From Triangularia verruculosa (Eukaryota; Ascomycota; Sordariomycetes; Sordariales; Podosporaceae): a stretch of DNA of 64,000 nucleotides. Each line of letters opens with the position of its first letter. Positions within the stretch are counted from its first letter, which is position 1. The position numbers were made by a program, and so were the translations under genes. The notes below the pieces were generated by a model. That model searched no databases. It was not told the DNA's origin and saw nothing but the letters and a program-made list of their open reading frames with translations. The DNA lies in contig MU863978.1 in the NCBI GenBank assembly GCA_033296885.1, forward strand, positions 1 through 64,000, read 5' to 3'. Below, piece by piece: positions 57,936-64,000 of the stretch.

Positions 57936-58415
57936 GGCAGAGGATCAATCGGATTTGGGCTGGGCTCGAGCACGGCTCCTGCTACCATGGACGGGAGCTT
58001 ATGAGTCGGGACAGGATATGCATGTGGTTGTTATATTGCTGCACGTTGCTTTGCTTTGCTTCCAACTACCGGGCGCGACACCAGCTCCAATCGCGCTGAG
58101 CGAACCTCGGCTCCGCGGTTCTGATAGGGCTGATACCGTGATCCGGAAATCTAAAGTCATCGACCCTAACCCTGGGGGCCCAGGGACTTTGCATGGTAGT
58201 TTCTTCAGCCGTCGCTACCCCACGCCCAGCCGCTCACAGCCCACCGGCGGTTTCCATTTCTACGGATCCCGGACCTTGCGCTGCCGCTGCCCCTCAATCC
58301 GTCCGCCATCGAGAGATTGGTTTTGCTACCCCTCGCTCAATGACACCACCACCGCTATAGGGACAACATCACCATTTTTTCACCTTTCGACCACTCGTAA
58401 TCAATATCAGCAGCC
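57936..58415. promoter_or_regulatory. Divergent promoter of PEX3 and ATG101
   Basis: 480 bases serve both start codons. It contains a telobox-like ACCCTAACCCT at 58163-58173 that runs directly into the palindrome GGGCCC. Sharing of one promoter by a peroxisome-biogenesis gene and an autophagy-initiation gene is visible; co-regulation is inference. Confidence 0.6.
58163..58173 (+). promoter_or_regulatory. Telobox-like ACCCTAACCCT in the PEX3/ATG101 promoter
   Basis: Nearly two telomere units, roughly central between the two start codons. Confidence 0.45.
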
Positions 58416-59269
58416 ATGAACGCGGAAGGCCCGCCCGAGTTTCTACTCGAAGCATTCGCGGACCCCAATACCGTCCGCGATGTTGTTCGCGGTATGCTTC
58501 CCCTATTCACCCCTGTCTGCCCCTCCATCCCCAGACTCGACATTCTCAAGACCAGCCTCAACCCCTGATGTCGCAATACTAACGTGTTTCTAAAGGCATC
58601 CTCCACGCGATATTCTTCACGCGCTTTTTCCAATCTGTCATCCCCATCACACGCGACTTTTTGGGTATTGATATAGCCTATGTTAACGACTCTGCGATCG
58701 AGACGTTGATCGACCAGCGCGCAACATCGCTAGCCCGACAACTCGACGCTGAACGCTCATCTGGAGGCGGCGGCCGCGGTCAAATCACTGTCCAGTTCTT
58801 TGAGAAAAAGCGCCGTAAGGCGGCCTGGATGGGAGGGGTGCCAAATGAGGACGAAGTCTGCTGGGAGAGCTGGACAATCAAGATTACGGTCGCAGAGCCC
58901 AAGACCGAGAGCGGTATGCCAACCCAAACCCGTTTCTACCGTCTCTTCCGCCCACGATGTGCTAACCTATTCTTCTTGACACCAGACCGTGCCAAAGTCC
59001 GCAAAGCAACCGTGTCTACGCTTCGGAACACTATTTTCAAAATCAGCACCTACGTCAACCAGTATATGAACCATATTCCCCCTATCACCGAGACGAACAT
59101 CAACCCTTTCCCTTATCGCATTCACATCGGTAACCCCCCAAGTCAACACCGGCGGTCGCTATCATCACAGCAAAAAGCTGCGGCCGCCGCCGCCGCTGCC
59201 GTTGCCGGAGTAGGAGCTAGAGTCGACGTTAAGACGGGCGGCTGGGCGAAGAAGATGGGGATATACTAG
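58416..59269 (+). CDS. atg101: Autophagy-related protein 101
   Basis: A HORMA-fold partner of Atg13 in the Atg1/ULK initiation complex, found in filamentous fungi and fission yeast but not in budding yeast. Three exons, 58416-58491, 58596-58913 and 58986-59269, give 225 residues; introns are 104 and 72 nt (the second is 3n and stop-free). Conserved blocks are PEFLLEAFADPNTVRDVVRGILHAIFFTRFF, DFLGIDIAYVND, VQFFEKKRRKAAWMGG, CWESWTIKI, TIFKISTYVNQYMNHIPPIT and NPFPYRIHI. After this the protein continues with a poly-Ala stretch and ends KKMGIY-stop. The TAG at 59267-59269 is followed in the same frame by 227 more sense codons, so the annotated C-terminus may not be the only one. Confidence 0.92.
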
Positions 59270-59950
59270 GAGAACACCGGAAATGCCATTAGTGATGTTG
59301 CCAGAAATGTGACAAAGGTCGCAAAGGAAGTAGGGGGCAAGGTGTATGATGGCCTGCAAAAGTTGGACGAGAGCATAGAGGCGTATCTCGTGAGGATGGA
59401 GGAGGAAATGCGAAGGGATATGATGGTAAACCAGAGTGAACTTCAAGAGTATCAAGAGCGGCTGGAGTCTGATGAGCGCACGCAGATGCGGGATGAGAGA
59501 GAGCGAGCGAGGAGCGATCATCAGGTCACCCAGGACAAAATCACTCGCGACAAGGGCAAATACAAGAGTCGGGACCAACCAGAAGATGATTCGATCGAGA
59601 TACCATACGACATGAATGATCTCAGGAAGGGCCTATCGTCTTCTCTTGCGAGCAAGGAGGCTATGTCGAGGGCGCCATCTCCGGCAGACGAGGATCAATT
59701 CTCAAGCAAGCAATCGTCCGCAGGGAGTTCCTCCGTCGCCCAATCGTGGTACACTGCGAAAGAATACCCGGACGGCTCTACAACAGAGGGACAAGCTATC
59801 GAAGACAAGGAGATTGACTCAAAAGATGAGCTCGCCGGGGATTGGGAGGAACAGAAACTAATTGGAATTGAAGGAAAGCATTCTAATGCAAGTAAGGCAA
59901 AATCGGAACACGGCACTGGCGTTTCACAGTTAGAAGAGGGCGGGCAATAG
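59270..59950 (+). CDS. In-frame open frame after the ATG101 stop (possible C-terminal extension)
   Basis: A 227-codon frame runs from the codon after the ATG101 TAG to TAG 59948-59950. It has no ATG until 59396, 42 codons in, so it does not look like an ordinary separate gene. The encoded sequence looks protein-like: an amphipathic, Lys/Glu-rich helical part (NAISDVARNVTKVAKEVGGK, LDESIEAYLVRMEEEM), then an acidic/Ser-rich disordered part with DWEEQKLIGIEGKH near the end. I do not recognise a family. Three explanations remain: a 60-nt in-frame intron (59210-59269; GTAGGA donor, TACTAG acceptor) that removes the stop; stop-codon readthrough; or a downstream gene whose first exon is elsewhere. 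Confidence 0.5.
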   Translation, partial: ENTGNAISDVARNVTKVAKEVGGKVYDGLQKLDESIEAYLVRMEEEMRRDMMVNQSELQEYQERLESDERTQMRDERERARSDHQVTQDKITRDKGKYKSRDQPEDDSIEIPYDMNDLRKGLSSSLASKEAMSRAPSPADEDQFSSKQSSAGSSSVAQSWYTAKEYPDGSTTEGQAIEDKEIDSKDELAGDWEEQKLIGIEGKHSNASKAKSEHGTGVSQLEEGGQ

Positions 59951-60399
59951 GCGTTTGGAATTGGGAATTTATTCGGCGCTACACCTACAGTACAACACAA
60001 CACAACAACAACAAGAGAAGGAACAACAGAGGTAGTAATATTAGGCTTTCAACAGTTACAGGGCTGAGCGATGGGTAGTAGACGCAACATGGGGGGGATT
60101 ACAGCGAAGAGAACATGGATACAACTGGAAGCATTAGTTATGGGTTAGTATAGATTCACTTGTTTAGGTAGGTACTTGGCTTCATCGAGATACCCCCTTT
60201 TTTGCTTAGGCTCTTCCTTGTGGGAAGAGTGTACACTATACAAATCCCTTTTAGTTTAGTACTAATGTGATTATGTTCAATATCCTGGCGGGGAGGTGTC
60301 CGAATCGAGGTTAGAAGTGTCTTGGAATGAACGCCTCGTAGCTAGGTATACTGGAGGTGCTTTTAGGGTCTGAGCCGTTTCTATGGTATTCGGTTTACG
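59951..60399. other. Intergenic region before the CHAT pseudogene
   Basis: About 450 bases between the extension frame and the first recognisable pseudogene remnant; nothing identifiable. Confidence 0.5.
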
Positions 60400-61797
60400 T
60401 TGCCTACAGGGCAGAAGCTCCCTGATGATCTTGACCAGGCTCTGCATTGGATTAGGGAGGCGGTCAAAATGAACAGTCAGCGTGAGAGTCCTGGCGATCA
60501 CGTTTTCGAACCTCCTTCATGATAAATACAAGCAACAGAAAGCGTTACGTGTGATCTCGACGAGGCTGCCAGTATTCTTAGGACAGCCCTGTGGAAGACA
60601 CAAGCAAGGAATCCGGCCAGAGCTACATTGAATTACGTTCTTGGGACGACAATGCACATGCGATATCTCCGCACCCAGATGCTCAGCGACCTCGAACAGC
60701 TGAGGACATCGTTCCAAGAAAGTTGGGACTCCGAAAACGCAGCACCCACCCTTAGGATCGGCGCCGCTGCCCGAGCCGCGGAGATTTCCGTACATCAAGC
60801 GCTGAAGCTCAACAAGGCCCTCAGTGCTGAATCTGATCTAGAGAAGGCGGCCTAGCTAGCACTCGAGATCAAATCGCTCTGGGCAGAGGCGTCGGAGGAC
60901 CTGGACCATGCTGTCAGTCACTTGCGCACTCTGAGCCCTCAGCACCTTCAGAATAATAACAAGGCAAAAGTTGATTCAGAAATTTGCCGGACTGGCAGTA
61001 TTTGTCGTGAGTGTGGCTCTTAATGCAGATAGGGGAGCTCTACATGCCCTACAGCAGCTCGAACTGGGGAGAGGTGTCATTTTCGGCTTCCTGTTGGGCC
61101 TTCGCACCGATATATCAGCTCTTCGTGAGAAATACCCGGACTGGGCAAAACAATTTTTTGCAGGCTGCGAGATTTGTTGGATTCTGGTGGCAGGCCCATG
61201 CCCACGCTTGCATCCTCGGGCGCGTTGTTTCGGTGGACGCCGTGAGGGATGAAGAGCGAGGCCCGGCGTCGAGCGGAGAAGGAGCTTGATGACCTGGTGA
61301 AGAAAATACGGCAGGAGCCCGGGTTTGAGAGGCTCTTACTGCCGCCGAGTGAGGAACAGTTTATGAAAGCGGCTGATCCTGATCCAGTTGTCGTTGTTGA
61401 TGTTTCTGACTTGCGCTGTGATGCGTTTGTTGTTACAAGAGATGGAATTAGGCTTCTTGAGCTTCCCAAGATAACTTTGGACGGCGTCCAAGGGAAGGCG
61501 AGACAGATACAAAGAGACTCCGTCTCTCTTGGGTCGACACTTCCATGGCTCTGGGACGTTCTTGCGAGTCCAGTTCTGGAGGCACTCGACTTCACCAGCC
61601 CACCCTCCTCGGCAGACAGCCGCGAGCCGCATATGTGGCGGATTCCCGTCGGACCTCTCAACTTCCTCCCCGTGCACGCCGCTGGATACCATGGCAAACA
61701 GACAGGAGAGACAGCTCTCGATCGGGTCATCTCTTCCTACGGTTCCTCCATCAAGTCTCTTCTAGCTGCGCGTCCGACCATGGGCAGTTGTTCTTGA
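60400..61797 (+). pseudogene. Decayed TPR-CHAT protein gene
   Basis: Fragments of one protein can be read in order but in different frames. TPR-like pieces come first: DDLDQALHWIREAVKMN near 60425, DLDEAASILRTALWKTQARN near 60555, then LRTSFQESWDSENAAPTLRI and ALKLNKALSAESDLEKAA. A CHAT-domain portion follows: VVVVDVSDLRCDAFVVTRDG, LPWLWDVLASPVLEAL, WRIPVGPLNFLPVHAAGYH (catalytic-type His) and ALDRVISSYGSSIKSLLAAR. Breaks are: a gap near 60480-60550, TAG at 60853-60855, a frameshift near 60965, a frameshift near 61155, TGA at 61243-61245, and loss of the C-terminal part that would carry the catalytic Cys. CHAT proteins are caspase-like proteases linked in fungi to NLR-type recognition and regulated cell death. 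Confidence 0.8.
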
Positions 61798-62304
61798 GAA
61801 TCTATTCTGGGATATATGGAGGAGGCAGCCCCAAGGTTATGGAACATAGTCGAGCCCGATTCTGCGGTTCAAGTTGAGCATCAGTCTGTCTCGCTCAAAT
61901 AGTATAGATCGACAATTGTGGGCTCGCAGGTCTAACAGGAACTGAGTCTTTCGAACGGGATGGTCGCATCGTTCCTTTTCACTTACCGTGAGCAGCGGAA
62001 TGGTTACCAGACACGGTTATTCTGCCTATGTGGCACTTTGCGAATCAGATGTCTGTCGAGCTTGGGAGGACTCAGGGTTAGGGTTGGTATGGCCCCTTGG
62101 TAATTACCCCTGAACCCCTGAATCGGGCGAGAACCTCGTCAACTCCACCACACGTCGTGCCAGCGTCAGCACGGTTCCATAAAAGGATGCGGTTTGAATC
62201 CACAGTTTTCTCTCATCATATTTAGCATCGTTTATCTACGCATGTTTCCCCTCTCAAAACCCAGCCACAGAGCGCAAACTCTCAAATTCCCCACCCTTTG
62301 CTCA
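61798..62304. other. Intergenic region between the CHAT pseudogene and the decarboxylase gene
   Basis: 507 bases with no gene recognised. A telobox-like AGGGTTAGGGTT lies at 62074-62085. Confidence 0.55.
62074..62085 (+). promoter_or_regulatory. Telobox-like AGGGTTAGGGTT
   Basis: Two telomere-type units in non-coding sequence downstream of the CHAT pseudogene and past the 3' end of the decarboxylase gene. It may be regulatory or a short interstitial telomeric relic. Confidence 0.4.
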
Positions 62305-64000
62305 TCAGTTATGGTCATTGGGGTCCATATTCACATCGGCCCAGTCAGCAAAAGTGGTTTCACCAATCGTGACCCTGACCCTGCTGATGGACGCCGATCC
62401 GTTCTTGTCCTGCTCATAAGTCTCGTAAATGGACACGCCATGGGTGGCACCTGGCGTCAAAGACAGACCGGCAGCGCCAAGATCAACGCTGTTGCCTTGC
62501 TGGTTCAGCGGCCTAAAAGTTATCACAACATTAGTCCCCTTGTCTTTCGTCTTGCAAATTTAGAACCGCAGTGGGCACTTACAAAGGCTGCAAGCTGTTC
62601 TCATACACATCCTCCAACACAGCAACCACTCCCTTCTTCAGCTGCTCATCACTTAGATCCATCTTTAGGTCAAGAGCCACACTCTCATGGCTGATCTGGG
62701 CATTGGGTGAGGCCTTCAATACATGATCAAGGTGCTTCTCCTGTTTGTTGCCATACAGATAAAATGGCATCCTGTCAGGATAGGCTGTCTCCAAGTCGGC
62801 GTAGGACATGGACTCTCTGATCACAACTCTGATGTTGGTCAGCTCAAAGTCATCGATGATCGCTGGCGAATTGGGGCCAGGTATGCCCTCATCCAAACGC
62901 CACTTGGCGATACTCCCTGGTCTAACCAAATCCTCCAGAATTTCCTTCTGCATGTTGGCAACCGTGTAAACAACGCCGGGGTTTTCACTGCGGAGCTGCC
63001 TGTAGCGTTCAAGTACATTGGGGGGGAAATCGGCCGTGATGATCAGTTGCCAGCGGTGGTTTGCCATGTTGAACATTGGTATGTGCACAAGGTAAACCTC
63101 CTTTAGACCCTGCATGACAAAGCCGTGCGTGTCAGGACCGAGTCTGTTGCGCTTGATGCAGCGCTCGACCCCTTTCAAGGCAACGTCCCTGAAACTCCTG
63201 ACCAGCCGTGTCATGAAGTCGGGACTCGTGGGCCAAGGGCTCATCGTGACGTTGACAAGAAATCTCAGGTCACCACGGGTCGAGGTTGCACCACCATCGT
63301 CGAGGCCCAAACGCGTCTTGAAATTCCGGAGACACCTGCCATAGCTTCCTCGCCGAACACAGACGAGGTCAAGAACAATGGCCGCTTCTCCACAGGATCA
63401 TTCTCGGAAGCGACGGAAAGCTGCGAGAAGATCCATTGGTTGAGGTAGTTCGCTTCTCCCTTCAAGCCACAGGTGGTCAGCCCATCAGTGACACTTATTT
63501 GGAAAGGGACAGAAACTTACCACATCCTGGTTGACCACGCCGTCGAGCTTGAAATTGCATGCAAATGCATTAATCATAAGATCGCCAGCCAGTTCGCACA
63601 TGAACCTCCATGCTTCCGCGTCCTCGAAAAGTTGCTGGTTGGTGCGCTGTAGAATATCGGTTCGGATCCGCTCCCTTCGTGCTTCAATGACGTCCTGGGG
63701 TTCCCCTGCTTTCTCTGCCGGAAGACGAATGAGAGGAACAACGATAAGAGGGCTTTCTTCGAGGGTACCGGCGTCCTTCCGTCCTTCTCCTCCGCCGAAT
63801 TGAGGCCTTGAAAGCGGGGCCATGGTAGCCCAGTGGCAGTATAGCTAATATCGTGCCTCGTTAGATCATAGATACCGCAGTTTCATGCTGGGGGGGGATT
63901 CAACGAACCTTTATGCACGAGAAGACCGCTTCGCCTAGCAGTCTGCCGTAGCCTTCCTTGTGAAGACCTAGAGTTTTGTGCGTCAACCACGCCGCAGCCG
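62305..64000 (-). CDS. Group II PLP-dependent decarboxylase, partial and frameshifted
   Basis: Only the C-terminal part is in the window; the gene enters from the right edge. Exons seen are 64000-63909, 63844-63521, 63459-62583 and 62512-62305, with introns of 64, 61 and 70 nt that keep frame. The first exon reads AAAWLTHKTLGLHKEGYGRL, the region after the cofactor-lysine site in amino-acid decarboxylases; the lysine itself lies beyond the edge. Later blocks are MINAFACNFKLDGVVNQDV, YLNQWIFSQLSV, FLTSSVFGEE, then YGRCLRNFKTRLGLDD and RFLVNVTMSPWPTSPDF. The last two are in another frame: one base is missing (or two added) near 63341-63350, and no intron can explain it. So this is either an assembly error or a recently disabled gene. 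The substrate cannot be told from what is visible. Confidence 0.82.

Overview
The window is nuclear DNA from a filamentous ascomycete, most likely a Sordariomycete of the Sordariales (Neurospora/Podospora/Chaetomium type). Evidence: small introns (about 50-180 nt) with GTATGT/GTAAGT/GTGAGT donors, CTAAC-like branch points and CAG/TAG acceptors; Pezizomycotina-specific families such as DUF1770; a CHAT/TPR relic typical of fungal accessory repertoires; long C/T-rich leaders; and many homopolymer and microsatellite tracts between genes. The order assignment is inference. I rebuilt the gene models by hand, joining exons so that reading frame and protein family agree across each splice.

Layout. 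0.3-22.7 kb is a signalling section: the MAPKKK STE11/NRC-1 (minus), a PH-like/LRR protein resembling CARMIL (plus), the TRAPP subunit BET5 (minus), a CaMKK/Ssp1-type kinase (plus) and a HAL4/SAT4-type kinase (plus). They are separated by long non-coding stretches, the largest about 5 kb. From 22.6 to 32.4 kb there is one unrecognised disordered protein (minus) between two long intergenic regions. 32.4-44.4 kb is a compact housekeeping block: RPC19, NDUFA6, BUD31, a ZNF511-like zinc-finger protein, an EST1/SMG7-like protein, adenosine kinase and ribosomal protein uL2. 46.5-59.3 kb is also housekeeping: a WHIM-domain chromatin protein, a DUF1770 protein, eRF1, prephenate dehydratase, mitochondrial HTD2, PEX3 and ATG101. 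PEX3 and ATG101 are divergent.

The right end (59.3-64 kb) differs. A 227-codon reading frame follows the ATG101 stop codon in the same frame. Next comes a broken TPR-CHAT gene with two stops and at least two frameshifts, then a group II PLP-dependent decarboxylase gene that carries a frameshift and runs off the window. This looks like a transition from conserved core to a decaying accessory region.

The main points for follow-up are: the in-frame extension behind ATG101, with a possible 60-nt intron that would remove the stop; a candidate 20-nt poison micro-exon in the ZNF511-like gene; a single well-placed uORF before the HAL-type kinase; telobox motifs confined to the last 10 kb; and the decayed CHAT gene. 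No tRNA, rRNA, CRISPR or intact transposon was found.
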